Shown here: positions 1-7,916 of the stretch, one piece after another | Layout: each line of letters starts with the position of its first letter | How positions within the stretch are numbered: the stretch's first letter is position 1 | Origin: Limimaricola cinnabarinus | GTDB taxonomy: Bacteria; Pseudomonadota; Alphaproteobacteria; Rhodobacterales; Rhodobacteraceae | DNA: 64,000 nt | Direction: 5' to 3' | Assembly: GCF_002723615.1 (NCBI RefSeq) | Contig: NZ_KZ304964.1 | Location: forward strand, 22,510-86,509 | Translations under genes and position numbers: made by a program | The notes under the pieces: model-generated | The model's input: the letters and a program-made list of their open reading frames with translations, nothing else | Database searches by the model: none | Told to the model about the DNA's origin: nothing

Positions 1-156
1 CCGCTCGTGGAGGCGACCGCCGCCGATTACGGCGTCGACGTGAGCCCGCGGCTCGAAGTCGTCTCGGTGCGCGAGCCGCAGGGCCGGCAGGCCGGGATCA
101 AGCTCGGCTCGGTCAACGAGCTGGTCGGTCAACTCAAGGAAGCGGGGATCATCTGA
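1..156 (+). CDS. etfB: Electron transfer flavoprotein beta subunit, C-terminal end (partial)
   Basis: The first 51 codons are the tail of an EtfB protein that begins outside the window. EtfB binds AMP and, with EtfA, forms the soluble flavoprotein that carries electrons from acyl-CoA and N-methyl dehydrogenases to ETF:ubiquinone oxidoreductase. The visible end ([19 protein letters not shown] and a terminal KEAGII) is typical of the family. Its stop codon TGA shares its last base with the ATG of the next gene, which is etfA, so the two are translationally coupled as usual for etfBA. Identification rests on the tail plus the adjacent etfA. Confidence 0.88.
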   Translation, partial: PLVEATAADYGVDVSPRLEVVSVREPQGRQAGIKLGSVNELVGQLKEAGII

Positions 157-1082
157 TGGCGGTTCTACTTGTTGCGGACATCACCAAGGGCGAATTGAAC
201 CGCGACGCCACGGCCAAGGCCGTGAGCGCGGTGCGGGATCTGGGCGCTGTGACGCTGCTTTGCGCCGGGGCCACGCCCGAGGCGGCAGCCGTGGCCGCGA
301 AGATCGACGGCATCGCCCGCGTGCTGCTGGCCGAGGGCGCGCCATACGAGCGCCAGATGGCCGAGCCGCTGGCGGCACTGATCGCGGTGCTCGCGGGTGA
401 TTTCGAGCACATTGCCGCGCCCGCCACCTCCGGCGCCAAGAACGCGATGCCGCGTGTCGCGGGGCTTCTCGACGTGATGGTGATCCCCGACGTGCTCAAG
501 GTGATCGACGCCGAAACTTTCGAGCGGCCGATCTACGCCGGCAATGCGATCCAGACCGTGCGTTCCAAGGACGCGACCAAGGTGCTGACCATCCGCACCA
601 CCGGCTTCGACGCCGCGGGCGATGGCGGCGCGGCGCAGGTCGAGACCCTGGCCGAGGTCGCCGATCCCGGCCTCGCGCGCTGGCTCTCAGACGAGGTCTC
701 GAAGAGCGACCGGCTGGAGCTGACCTCGGCGGGCCGCGTGGTCTCGGGTGGGCGCGGCGTCGGTTCGGAGGAGAACTTCGCGCTGGTCGAGGGGCTGGCC
801 GACAGTCTCGGCGCCGCCGTCGGTGCGAGCCGCGCCGCCGTCGATGCGGGCTATGCGCCGAACGACTGGCAGGTCGGGCAGACCGGCAAGGTCGTCGCCC
901 CCGATCTCTACGTCGCGGTGGGCATCTCGGGCGCGATCCAGCACCTCGCGGGGATGAAGGACAGCAAGATCATCGTCGCCATCAACAAGGACGAGGAGGC
1001 GCCGATCTTCCAGGTCGCCGATTACGGCCTCGTCGGCGATCTGTTCGATCTCGTGCCCGAGCTGACGGGGGCGCTGAAATGA
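156..1082 (+). CDS. etfA: Electron transfer flavoprotein alpha subunit
   Basis: The 308-residue protein has the normal EtfA length. The N-terminal half is the alpha/beta domain that packs on EtfB. The C-terminal half holds the FAD-binding region, with [10 protein letters not shown] near residue 195, then [36 protein letters not shown] and [13 protein letters not shown], all hallmark FAD contacts. EtfAB passes electrons from dehydrogenases to the quinone pool. The start codon overlaps the etfB stop, and the end overlaps folD by 4 bases (ATGA), so etfB-etfA-folD is one transcription unit. Linkage to C1-folate genes suggests electrons from an N-demethylating dehydrogenase (for example dimethylglycine or sarcosine type), but that enzyme is not in the window. 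Confidence 0.95.
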   Translation: MAVLLVADITKGELNRDATAKAVSAVRDLGAVTLLCAGATPEAAAVAAKIDGIARVLLAEGAPYERQMAEPLAALIAVLAGDFEHIAAPATSGAKNAMPRVAGLLDVMVIPDVLKVIDAETFERPIYAGNAIQTVRSKDATKVLTIRTTGFDAAGDGGAAQVETLAEVADPGLARWLSDEVSKSDRLELTSAGRVVSGGRGVGSEENFALVEGLADSLGAAVGASRAAVDAGYAPNDWQVGQTGKVVAPDLYVAVGISGAIQHLAGMKDSKIIVAINKDEEAPIFQVADYGLVGDLFDLVPELTGALK

Positions 1083-1990
1083 ACATCCGCGAGACCACGC
1101 TTAGCGCCCGCATCGACGGCAAGGCCTTTGCCGCCGATGTGCGGACCCATGTCGCCGATCACGTGGCGGAGCTGAACTCCGAGCATGGGATCACGCCCGG
1201 CCTCGCGGTGGTGCTGGTGGGCGAGGACCCGGCCTCGGAGGTCTATGTGCGCAACAAGGCGCGCCAGACCCGCGAGACCGGCATGACCGGCTTCGAGCAC
1301 AAGCTTTCGGCCGAGACGAGCCAGGCGGATCTGCTGGCGCTGCTGGCGCGGCTCAACGCCGATCCCGCCGTGCACGGCATCCTCGTGCAGCTGCCGCTGC
1401 CGCGCCATATCGACACAGAGGCGGTGCTGGCGGCGATCGACCCGGCCAAGGACGTCGACGGCTTCCACATCTCCAACGTGGGCCTTCTGGGCACCGGGCA
1501 GAAGGCGCTGGTCCCCTGCACGCCGCTGGGTTGTCTGATGATGCTGCGCGACCGGCTGGGCAGCCTCAAGGGGCTGAACGCGGTGGTGGTCGGGCGCTCG
1601 AACATCGTCGGCCGCCCCATGGCGCAGCTTCTTTTGCGCGATGATTGCACCGTGACCGTGGCGCACCGCCATTCGCGCGATCTCGCCGAGATCTGCCGCG
1701 GCGCGGACATCCTCGTAGTCGCCGTCGGCCGGCCCGGGATGATCAAGGGCGACTGGATCAAGCCCGGGGCCACGGTGATCGACGTCGGCATCAACCGGAT
1801 CGAGGCCGAGGGCGGCAAGACCCGGCTGGTTGGCGATGTCGATTTCGACGCGGCGGCGCGGGTCGCGGGCGCGATCACGCCCGTGCCCGGCGGCGTCGGC
1901 CCGATGACCATCGCCTGCCTGTTGTCCAACACGCTGACCGCCTGCTGCCGCGCGCACGGCCTGCCCGAGCCGGACGGCCTGACCGCCTGA
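1079..1990 (+). CDS. folD: Bifunctional methylene-THF dehydrogenase / methenyl-THF cyclohydrolase
   Basis: The 303-residue protein oxidises 5,10-methylene-THF to 10-formyl-THF in two steps in the cytosol. Family motifs are clear: [11 protein letters not shown] with the catalytic lysine (about residues 59-69), [10 protein letters not shown], the NADP-binding [17 protein letters not shown], and [16 protein letters not shown] near the C-terminus. It overlaps etfA by 4 bases and is followed 40 bases later by purU. FolD plus PurU would turn methylene-THF into formate, freeing THF during demethylation of methylated amines or betaines. A housekeeping folD probably also exists elsewhere, but that cannot be seen here. 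Confidence 0.95.
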   Translation: MNIRETTLSARIDGKAFAADVRTHVADHVAELNSEHGITPGLAVVLVGEDPASEVYVRNKARQTRETGMTGFEHKLSAETSQADLLALLARLNADPAVHGILVQLPLPRHIDTEAVLAAIDPAKDVDGFHISNVGLLGTGQKALVPCTPLGCLMMLRDRLGSLKGLNAVVVGRSNIVGRPMAQLLLRDDCTVTVAHRHSRDLAEICRGADILVVAVGRPGMIKGDWIKPGATVIDVGINRIEAEGGKTRLVGDVDFDAAARVAGAITPVPGGVGPMTIACLLSNTLTACCRAHGLPEPDGLTA

Positions 1991-2030
1991 CCGCCCGATC
2001 GCCCCCCCCAATTCCCGGAGAGAGACGCAC

Positions 2031-2915
2031 ATGTCCAAGTTCTGCCTGACCGTGACCTGCCAATCGGCCCGCGGCGTCGTCGCGGCGATCGCCGGCTACC
2101 TGTCCGAACAGGGCTGCAACATCACCGACAGCTCGCAATTCGACGACCCTGAGACCGGCGGCTTCTTCATGCGCGTGAGCTTCGTGTCGGAGACCGGCGC
2201 GACGCGCGATGAGCTCGAACAGGGCTTTGCCAAGGCCGCGCAGGGCTTTGGCATGGAGTACATGTTCCACGACGAGGCCCGCAAGATGCGGGTCGTCGTC
2301 ATGGTCTCGCGCTTTGGCCATTGCCTAAACGACCTGCTCTATCGCTGGAAGATCGGCGCGCTGCCGATCGACATCGTCGCGGTGGTCTCGAACCACATGG
2401 ACTACCAGAAACTCGTGGTGAACCACGACATCCCGTTCCACTGCATCAAGGTGACCAAGGCCAACAAGCCCGACGCCGAGGCGCGGATCATGGCGGTGGT
2501 GGAGGAGGCCGAGGCCGATCTGATCGTGCTGGCGCGCTACATGCAGATCCTGTCCGACGACATGTGCCGAGCGATGTCGGGGCGGATCATCAACATCCAC
2601 CACTCCTTCCTGCCCAGCTTCAAGGGCGCCAATCCCTACAAGCAGGCGTTCCAGCGCGGGGTGAAGCTGATCGGCGCGACCTCGCATTACGTCACCGCCG
2701 ATCTCGACGAAGGCCCGATCATCGAGCAGGACATCGTCCGCGTCACCCATGCGCAATCGGCCGAGGATTACGTTTCGCTTGGTCGCGACGTCGAGGCGCA
2801 GGTTCTGGCCCGCGCGGTCCATTCCCATGCCAACCGCCGGGTCTTTCTTAACGGCGACAAGACCGTCGTCTTTCCGGCCTCCCCTGGCTCCTATTGCAGC
2901 GAGCGGATGGGCTGA
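2031..2915 (+). CDS. purU: Formyltetrahydrofolate deformylase
   Basis: The 294-residue protein hydrolyses 10-formyl-THF to THF and formate. An N-terminal ACT domain (FCLTVTCQSARGVVAAIAGYL, then SSQFDDPETGGFFMRV) is followed by the formyltransferase fold. The catalytic Asn-His pair lies in INIHHSFLPSFKGA and the catalytic Asp in TSHYVTADLDEGPIIEQD. Length and order match PurU. The ribosome site GGAGAGA lies about 10 bases before the ATG. It completes the etfBA-folD-purU block, which reads as a module for oxidising C1 units from methylated substrates to formate. Confidence 0.95.
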   Translation: MSKFCLTVTCQSARGVVAAIAGYLSEQGCNITDSSQFDDPETGGFFMRVSFVSETGATRDELEQGFAKAAQGFGMEYMFHDEARKMRVVVMVSRFGHCLNDLLYRWKIGALPIDIVAVVSNHMDYQKLVVNHDIPFHCIKVTKANKPDAEARIMAVVEEAEADLIVLARYMQILSDDMCRAMSGRIINIHHSFLPSFKGANPYKQAFQRGVKLIGATSHYVTADLDEGPIIEQDIVRVTHAQSAEDYVSLGRDVEAQVLARAVHSHANRRVFLNGDKTVVFPASPGSYCSERMG

Positions 2916-2927
2916 GAGCTCTATCGT

Positions 2928-2950
2928 CCGGCAGGGCCCCGCCGTGCCGG
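2928..2950 (+). terminator. Possible weak stem-loop after purU
   Basis: CCGGCA (2928-2933) pairs with TGCCGG (2945-2950) across an 11-base GC-rich loop, 13 bases after the purU stop. There is no T-run, so it may be a pause, processing or Rho-assisted site and not a strong terminator. The next gene begins 85 bases further on. Confidence 0.3.
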
Positions 2951-3035
2951 ATCCCCACGACAGAAATCGGACAAACCGATCGTCATCCCCCGTGGCCTCC
3001 AACCGGCCGCACCCAGACCCAACACGGAGAGAGCC

Positions 3036-4031
3036 ATGACACGTATTTTCAGCCTGCCGATCCTCGCCCTATCCGGCCTCATCACCGGGACCGCCGCCTC
3101 CGCGCAGGACGGGCTCACAGTCGCCTATTTCACCGAATGGCCGATGCCGTTCCAATACGCCAAGGCCGAAGGGATCTATGACGAGACGCTCGGCTTGCCG
3201 GTGAACTGGGTCCGCTTCGATTCCGGCACCGCCATGTCCGCCGCCATGGCCGCGGGCAACGTGCAGATCGCGATCAGCCAGGGCGTGCTGCCCTTCATCG
3301 GCGCGGCCTCGGCGGGCCAGGACCTGCGCATTGTCGACATCGCCGCCTCCTATGCCGATAACGAGAACTGCGTCGTCGCCGCCGCGCTTGAGATCGACGC
3401 CGAGAACGCGGCGGAGCTTGAGGGCACGCGCGTCGCCGTGCCGGTCGGCACCGGGGCGCAATACACCTTTTTGCAGCTGATGGAGCATCTGGAGGTCGAC
3501 ACCTCGACCATGTCGATCGTCGACATGGCCCCCGCCGAGGGCGCCGCCGCCTTCTCGCGCGGCGATGTCGACATGGCCTGCGGCTGGGGCGGCGCGCTGG
3601 GGCGGATGATGGAATACGGCAACGTGCTGCTGACCGGCGCCGAAAAGGAGGAGGTCGGCATTCTCTCCTTCGACCTGACCACCACCATGGCCGGGTTCGC
3701 CACCTCCCAGCCCGGGCTGCTTGAAGAGTTCCTCGCCGTCACCGCCGAGATGAACGCCAAGTGGAACGCGGGCGAGGACCGGGCCGAAATGCTGCCGGTC
3801 ATCGCACAAGACGCCGGCATGGAAGACGCCACCGCGGGCGAGGTGATCGACGATTTCACCTTCATCCCGGTCGATGCGCTGCTGTCCGAAAAGTGGCTGG
3901 GCGGGCGCGTCGGCAGCTATATCGACGGTGCTGCGGCCTTCTTCCACGAGCATGGCTCCGTGCCTACGCTTCTGCCCAGCTACGGCGATCTGATCATCAC
4001 GGCGCCGCTGCAGGACATCGCCACCAACTGA
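3036..4031 (+). CDS. TauA-type ABC transporter substrate-binding protein (cluster 1)
   Basis: The 331-residue periplasmic protein starts with a Sec signal peptide (hydrophobic to about residue 23, cleavage near TAASAQ). It has the TauA/SsuA/NrtA-like fold: AYFTEWPMPFQYAKAEG with the early binding segment, then VQIAISQGVLPFIGAA, GTRVAVPVGTGAQYTF, and FTFIPVDALLSEKWLGG near the end, a segment shared with the second TauA-like protein at 10930. It should capture an amino-sulfonate or quaternary-amine-like ligand. A good ribosome site (GGAGAGAG) precedes the ATG. A perfect GC hairpin separates it from the ATPase gene. The ligand cannot be decided from sequence; taurine, another sulfonate or a methylated amine are candidates. 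Confidence 0.85.
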   Translation: MTRIFSLPILALSGLITGTAASAQDGLTVAYFTEWPMPFQYAKAEGIYDETLGLPVNWVRFDSGTAMSAAMAAGNVQIAISQGVLPFIGAASAGQDLRIVDIAASYADNENCVVAAALEIDAENAAELEGTRVAVPVGTGAQYTFLQLMEHLEVDTSTMSIVDMAPAEGAAAFSRGDVDMACGWGGALGRMMEYGNVLLTGAEKEEVGILSFDLTTTMAGFATSQPGLLEEFLAVTAEMNAKWNAGEDRAEMLPVIAQDAGMEDATAGEVIDDFTFIPVDALLSEKWLGGRVGSYIDGAAAFFHEHGSVPTLLPSYGDLIITAPLQDIATN

Positions 4032-4037
4032 ACCGGC

Positions 4038-4057
4038 GGAGGCGCGAAAGCGCCTCC
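4038..4057 (+). promoter_or_regulatory. Intra-operon stem-loop after substrate-binding protein gene
   Basis: GGAGGCGC and GCGCCTCC form a perfect 8-bp stem closed by a GAAA tetraloop, starting 6 bases after the stop codon. With no T-run after it, it most likely protects or sets the 3' end of an abundant binding-protein transcript while allowing partial read-through to the ATPase and permease genes. Similar hairpins follow the other three binding-protein genes in this window. Confidence 0.6.
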
Positions 4058-4091
4058 CTCCCCCCTGCCTCACCGACAAGGGAATGCCCGG

Positions 4092-4898
4092 ATGTCCGGA
4101 TTGACGCTGAACAATATCTCCATGCGCTTCGATTTGCCCAATGGAAGCCACGTGCAGGCCCTGCAGGACGTGTCCTTGCATCTCGCCAAGGGCGAGCTGC
4201 TGTCGGTCCTCGGGCCGTCGGGCTGCGGCAAGACCACGCTTCTCAACATCGTGGCGGGCTTTCTCGCTCCCACCGCGGGCGAGATCACGCTCAATGGCCA
4301 CGCCGTGCGCGGCCCCGATGCCGAGCGCGGCATGGTGTTTCAGGAAGGCGCGCTGTTCGAATGGATGAACGTGCGCGACAACGTCTCCTTCGGGCCGCGC
4401 ATGGCCGGACGCCGCAAAGCCGACTACCTGCCCGAGGTCGACCGCCTGCTCGAGATCGTCGGGCTCAAGGATTTCCGCGACAAGGCGATCTACGAGCTGT
4501 CGGGCGGCATGCAGCAGCGCGTGGCGCTGGCCCGCTGCCTTGCCAACGACCCGGACGTGATCTTGATGGACGAGCCTTTGGGCGCGCTCGACGCGCTCAC
4601 CCGCGAAAAGATGCAGGCGCTGGTCCTCAAGCTGTGGAAGGAGACAGGCAAGACCGTGATGCTCATCACCCATTCGGTCGAGGAGGCGCTGCTTCTGGGC
4701 GAGCGGCTGATCGTCATGGCCCCGCGCCCGGGCCGCATCCACAAGGAATACCGCCTGCCCTTTGCCGAGCTGGGGGCCGGGATGGACCTGAGGGAGGTGA
4801 AGAAACATCCTGATTTCGGCACGACGCGGGAGGATATCCTATCGATGATCTGGAACATGGAAGAAGAAATCATGGGTCACATGGAGCCCGCATCATGA
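4092..4898 (+). CDS. TauB-type ABC transporter ATP-binding protein (cluster 1)
   Basis: The 268-residue ATPase energises uptake by the neighbouring permease. Walker A is GPSGCGKTT (about residues 41-49), the Q-loop region is MVFQEGALFEW, the signature is [16 protein letters not shown], Walker B is [12 protein letters not shown], and the H-loop is [11 protein letters not shown]. Length and sequence fit the TauB/SsuB/NrtD subfamily. The ATG is chosen because the ABC domain begins at once after it. The end overlaps the permease start by 4 bases (ATGA), implying coupled translation. Confidence 0.93.
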   Translation: MSGLTLNNISMRFDLPNGSHVQALQDVSLHLAKGELLSVLGPSGCGKTTLLNIVAGFLAPTAGEITLNGHAVRGPDAERGMVFQEGALFEWMNVRDNVSFGPRMAGRRKADYLPEVDRLLEIVGLKDFRDKAIYELSGGMQQRVALARCLANDPDVILMDEPLGALDALTREKMQALVLKLWKETGKTVMLITHSVEEALLLGERLIVMAPRPGRIHKEYRLPFAELGAGMDLREVKKHPDFGTTREDILSMIWNMEEEIMGHMEPAS

Positions 4899-6127
4899 CC
4901 GGTATCGCGATCCTCCTCGTTTACGTGCTGGCCTTCGTGCTGGCCGCCGCCGCCGCCGGGCTGCTGCGGCGCGGCCGCGCCCGGCGCGCCGATTTCAGCA
5001 GCCTCAAGACCGTGACCTTCGGCGACGAGAGCGCGATCCGCCCCGATCGCCTCGCCTCCATCGCCTCGGTCGTGGTGATCTTTCTGCTCTGGGGCGCCTT
5101 CACCGGCTCCAAGCTGGTGCCGCTGCACGTGTCCGGCCCTTTCGCGGGCGAGACCTCCTTCACCTACCAGTCCGAAGGCACGGGCGGGCAGCTCAGCGAC
5201 GGCCGGGTGCGGATCACCGTCGGCCCGGACGGCACGCTTCCCGCCGGGGCCGAGACCTCCGACGATGTCGCCGTCGCGGTGCAGAGCGGGCGCAACAAGC
5301 TGATCCAGCTGCCGGGCGACGCGCGCGTGGTCTCTGTCAACGGCACCGAGATCGCGCCGGGCGGGGCTGTGCCGGTCGAAGACGGCACCGTGTCGATGAC
5401 CTCCAAGGGCACGCTGAGCTTCGCCGCCGAAAGGGGCCTGCAGATGGAGCCGATCTGGCTGCCCTCGCCCGAAGCCGTGGTCGGCCGCTTCATCGAGATC
5501 ATGGCCAATGGCTACCAGAACTATTCGCTGTGGGAGCATATCGGCGCTTCGCTGCTGCGGGTGCTCGCGGGCTTTACCCTAGGCGCGCTGGTGGGGATTC
5601 CGCTGGGCTACGCGATGGGCCTGTCGGGCTGGTTTCGCGGATGGTTCGACCCGATCGTGGAGTTCATGCGCCCGGTGCCGCCGCTGGCGCTGATCCCGCT
5701 CGTCATCATCTGGTTCGGGATCTGGGAGACCGGCAAGGTGGTGCTGCTGTTCCTCGCCGCATTGTGGGTGATGGCCATCGCGGCGCGGGCGGGGGTGTCT
5801 GGCGTCAGGATCTCCAAGATCCACGCCGCCTATTCGCTCGGCGCGTCGAAATGGCAGATCCTGCGCCACGTGATCGTGCCCAACTCCCTGCCCGAGATCT
5901 TCACCGGGGCGCGGGTGGCGATGGGCGTGTGCTGGGGCACCGTCGTCGCCGCAGAACTGGTCGCAGCACAGATGGGCGCCGGCATGATGATCATCGCCGC
6001 CGCGAAGTTCCAGCTGACCGACATCGTGATGATGGGCATCATCCTGATCGGCCTGATCGGCTTTGGCATCGACCTGCTGATGCGCCAGGCCGAGACCCGG
6101 CTGGTGCCCTGGAAAGGTCGCAGCTAG
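4895..6127 (+). CDS. TauC-type ABC transporter permease with extra N-terminal periplasmic module (cluster 1)
   Basis: The 410-residue permease is over 100 residues longer than the sister permease at 12761 (297). Residues 1-25 form a first membrane segment and about 57-73 a second. A roughly 100-residue stretch rich in Gly, Thr and Val (about 78-180) looks like a beta-rich periplasmic insert. The classical transporter core follows, beginning at LPSPEAVVGRF and containing the EAA-type loop AAYSLGASKWQILRHVIVPNSLPEI that contacts the ATPase. It overlaps the ATPase gene by 4 bases and ends at a strong bidirectional hairpin. The insert could interact with the binding protein or sense ligand. Confidence 0.9.
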   Translation: MTGIAILLVYVLAFVLAAAAAGLLRRGRARRADFSSLKTVTFGDESAIRPDRLASIASVVVIFLLWGAFTGSKLVPLHVSGPFAGETSFTYQSEGTGGQLSDGRVRITVGPDGTLPAGAETSDDVAVAVQSGRNKLIQLPGDARVVSVNGTEIAPGGAVPVEDGTVSMTSKGTLSFAAERGLQMEPIWLPSPEAVVGRFIEIMANGYQNYSLWEHIGASLLRVLAGFTLGALVGIPLGYAMGLSGWFRGWFDPIVEFMRPVPPLALIPLVIIWFGIWETGKVVLLFLAALWVMAIAARAGVSGVRISKIHAAYSLGASKWQILRHVIVPNSLPEIFTGARVAMGVCWGTVVAAELVAAQMGAGMMIIAAAKFQLTDIVMMGIILIGLIGFGIDLLMRQAETRLVPWKGRS

Positions 6128-6633
6128 GCCACCCGCCACCGAAATGTGCGAAGGCCCGCGCGTAACACGAGCGGGCCTTCGCACATTTGCGAGGGGGCGC
6201 GGTTCGATGCCAGCCTGCGCCTTGCCTCAGCGACGCGATACCTGCGCGGCGGACGCGCCTTGCGCTGTTCCTCGACGCTGATCACGCCGTCGCCGTTCTC
6301 GTCAGCCGCGTCGAACCGTTCGGCCTCGCGCTTCAGCATATCGGCGCGCGAGACGGGCTCGGATGTGCCTTGGCGCTCGGGCGCCGGGCGCTGATCACGT
6401 CCCTGCCCCCGCGCGTCGTTCGGGCGGCCTTCGGGCCGGGCCTCTTCGGGCGTCATCTGGCCATCATGGTTCTTGTCGGCGGCATCGAACCGCTCGCCCG
6501 CCATCTTGAGCGCCTCGGCACGCGACAGTGGCTTCATCTCGCGCGGCGGCGGCTGCGCGAAGGCCGCGCTGGCGGCCATGCCCGTCAGGGTGGCGATTGT
6601 GGCGATGATGCCGATCTTGCTTGCGAATTTCAT
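6124..6633 (-). CDS. Secreted EF-hand calcium-binding protein
   Basis: The 169-residue protein has a signal peptide (MKFASKIGIIATIATLTGM, then an AFAQ cleavage site). It has two canonical EF-hand loops, DKNHDGQMTPEE and DENGDGVISVEE, separated by a charged, Pro/Arg-rich linker, so it is probably a periplasmic calcium-binding or buffering protein. The ATG at 6633 is chosen because it gives the signal peptide and has AAGGACGA just upstream; an earlier start would add ten polar residues. The last 20 or so codons read through the terminator hairpin and the stop overlaps the convergent permease stop. The true C-terminus may have been altered by a frameshift. Confidence 0.75.
   Translation of the reverse strand: MKFASKIGIIATIATLTGMAASAAFAQPPPREMKPLSRAEALKMAGERFDAADKNHDGQMTPEEARPEGRPNDARGQGRDQRPAPERQGTSEPVSRADMLKREAERFDAADENGDGVISVEEQRKARPPRRYRVAEARRRLASNRAPSQMCEGPLVLRAGLRTFRWRVA
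6142..6188. terminator. Bidirectional intrinsic terminator
   Basis: A perfect 18-bp inverted repeat (arms 6142-6159 and 6171-6188, loop of 11) runs from AAATGTGCGAAGGCCCGC to its exact complement. An A-tract and a T-tract at the outer ends make it work in both directions. It sits 15 bases after the permease stop and would also terminate the convergent EF-hand transcript, but it lies inside the 3' end of that reading frame. Confidence 0.85.
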
Positions 6634-6905
6634 TCTCGTCGTCCTTGCGAATGGAACGTCCACCCCCGGTCTTCGCGGCGCTGCGCCGCGCCGGGATTGC
6701 CCCTCGGATGGCGCAGTTCGGGCGCGGAAAACAGCACGGTATTGTCGCGAGATGTATGCGCCGCGACATCGCGCCCATGGCCCGATCCGCGTGGCGCGCG
6801 CCGCTCATCCCCCTGCCGGACAAGGCGCGAAGCCCCGGCGCGGAGTGCGGTCGAACGAGGCGTTCAGCCCCTGCGCCGGATACAATTGAGATGCCCCTCA
6901 CCGCC

Positions 6906-7799
6906 CTATCCGCCGACCAATTCGGTCCAGACCGCCTCCTCGGAGCTGCTTTTGGACCCGGCGAGCCGCATCGCGGTGATCGCCAGATCGCAGCTTGGCA
7001 GATCGTCCGAAAAATCGATCAGCCCGCCATCGGCGATCCGGTCGCGGGCGAGGCTTTCGGGGATCCAGGCGGTGCCGATGCCGACCTGCGCCATTTCCTG
7101 CGCCGCCAGCGTCAGCGCCGTTTCCACACGCTGCACCGCCTGCAGCGGCGGCGGCAGCTTTGGCAGGATCAGCAGGTTCATCACCTGCCCCAGAAACACC
7201 GCGTCGGGGTAGGAGACGATCGGCAAGAGCCCCATCGCCCGGTCGCGCAGATGATCCGCCCGCCGCGCCGCCGCATGAACCGGGATCAGCCGGTCCTGTC
7301 CGAGCTCGAACGTCTCGAGGTAGTCGGCCTCGACCTCGGGCGCGATCCCCTCGATCCGGTAGACCAGCGCGATATCGGCCTTGCGCGCGAGAAGCTGGCC
7401 GTAGCAGTCGTCGAAATTGGCCGAGCGCAGGCGGATCGTGATCGAGGCGTCGCGTGCCAGCACGCCCTGCAGCAGCCGCGGCGTGCGCGAGGTGGTCAGC
7501 GCGTGCTGGCTGGCCAGCACCACGTGGCTGTCAGCTATCTGGCTGCCGCTGCGCAGATCGGCGACTAGCTGGCGCAGCGTGCGGATGATCTGAAGAATTC
7601 GGTCGCGCTGTGCCTCGGTGGTGCGTTGCAGCTGCACCGGCTTGCGGCTGCGGTCGAACAACTCGACCCCGACATGGTCCTCGATCTGCCGGATGCGGCG
7701 AGAAAAGGCAGATTGCGTTAAAAGGCGGCGTTCGGCGGCCTCCGAGAAGGATCCGGTCTCCGCCACGGCGATCAGATCTTCCAACCATTCCAAGCGCAT
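6906..7799 (-). CDS. LysR-family transcriptional regulator (CuyR-like position)
   Basis: The 297-residue protein starts with a winged helix-turn-helix, MRLEWLEDLIAVAETGSFSE to FSRRIRQIEDHVGVELFDR (residues 1-45), followed by the effector-binding domain (HVVLASQHALT, IRLRSANFDD, PVHAAARRAD). The start at 7799 is preferred over an in-frame codon 29 residues upstream because it begins directly at the family N-terminus and has a purine-rich ribosome site. It is transcribed away from the sulfonate operon, the usual arrangement for a LysR activator of the divergent genes, and a T-N11-A palindrome lies between them. The inducer is presumably a sulfonate or cysteate; this is inference. Confidence 0.9.
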   Translation of the reverse strand: MRLEWLEDLIAVAETGSFSEAAERRLLTQSAFSRRIRQIEDHVGVELFDRSRKPVQLQRTTEAQRDRILQIIRTLRQLVADLRSGSQIADSHVVLASQHALTTSRTPRLLQGVLARDASITIRLRSANFDDCYGQLLARKADIALVYRIEGIAPEVEADYLETFELGQDRLIPVHAAARRADHLRDRAMGLLPIVSYPDAVFLGQVMNLLILPKLPPPLQAVQRVETALTLAAQEMAQVGIGTAWIPESLARDRIADGGLIDFSDDLPSCDLAITAMRLAGSKSSSEEAVWTELVGG

Positions 7800-7828
7800 G
7801 CAAGGGTCCCCCCTAAGTTGCACATCAT

Positions 7829-7853
7829 GCATATTATAATGCGGATTTCGCAT
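7829..7853. promoter_or_regulatory. Putative LysR operator in divergent promoter region
   Basis: ATGCG (7839-7843) and CGCAT (7849-7853) form an inverted repeat with a 5-base centre, which fits the T-N11-A rule of LysR boxes (T at 7840, A at 7852). A second, overlapping GCAT/ATGC pair (7829-7832 and 7839-7842) flanks an AT-rich core TTATAA. The element sits in the short 117-bp gap between the LysR gene and cuyA, the expected place for control of both. Confidence 0.55.
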
Positions 7854-7916
7854 TTGCATAGCGGATTTTGAAGGCGCAACATCCATTTAACGAATTTTTC
7901 AGAACGGGAGCGTCTC

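Noticed and set aside
3069..4808. Long minus-strand open frame of 579 codons opposite the cluster 1 transporter
   Set aside because: Its product is His/Arg/Gly-rich low-complexity sequence without any family signal; it mirrors the codon bias of the real genes on the plus strand, as do 1022-2038, 8833-9849 and 57494-59503.
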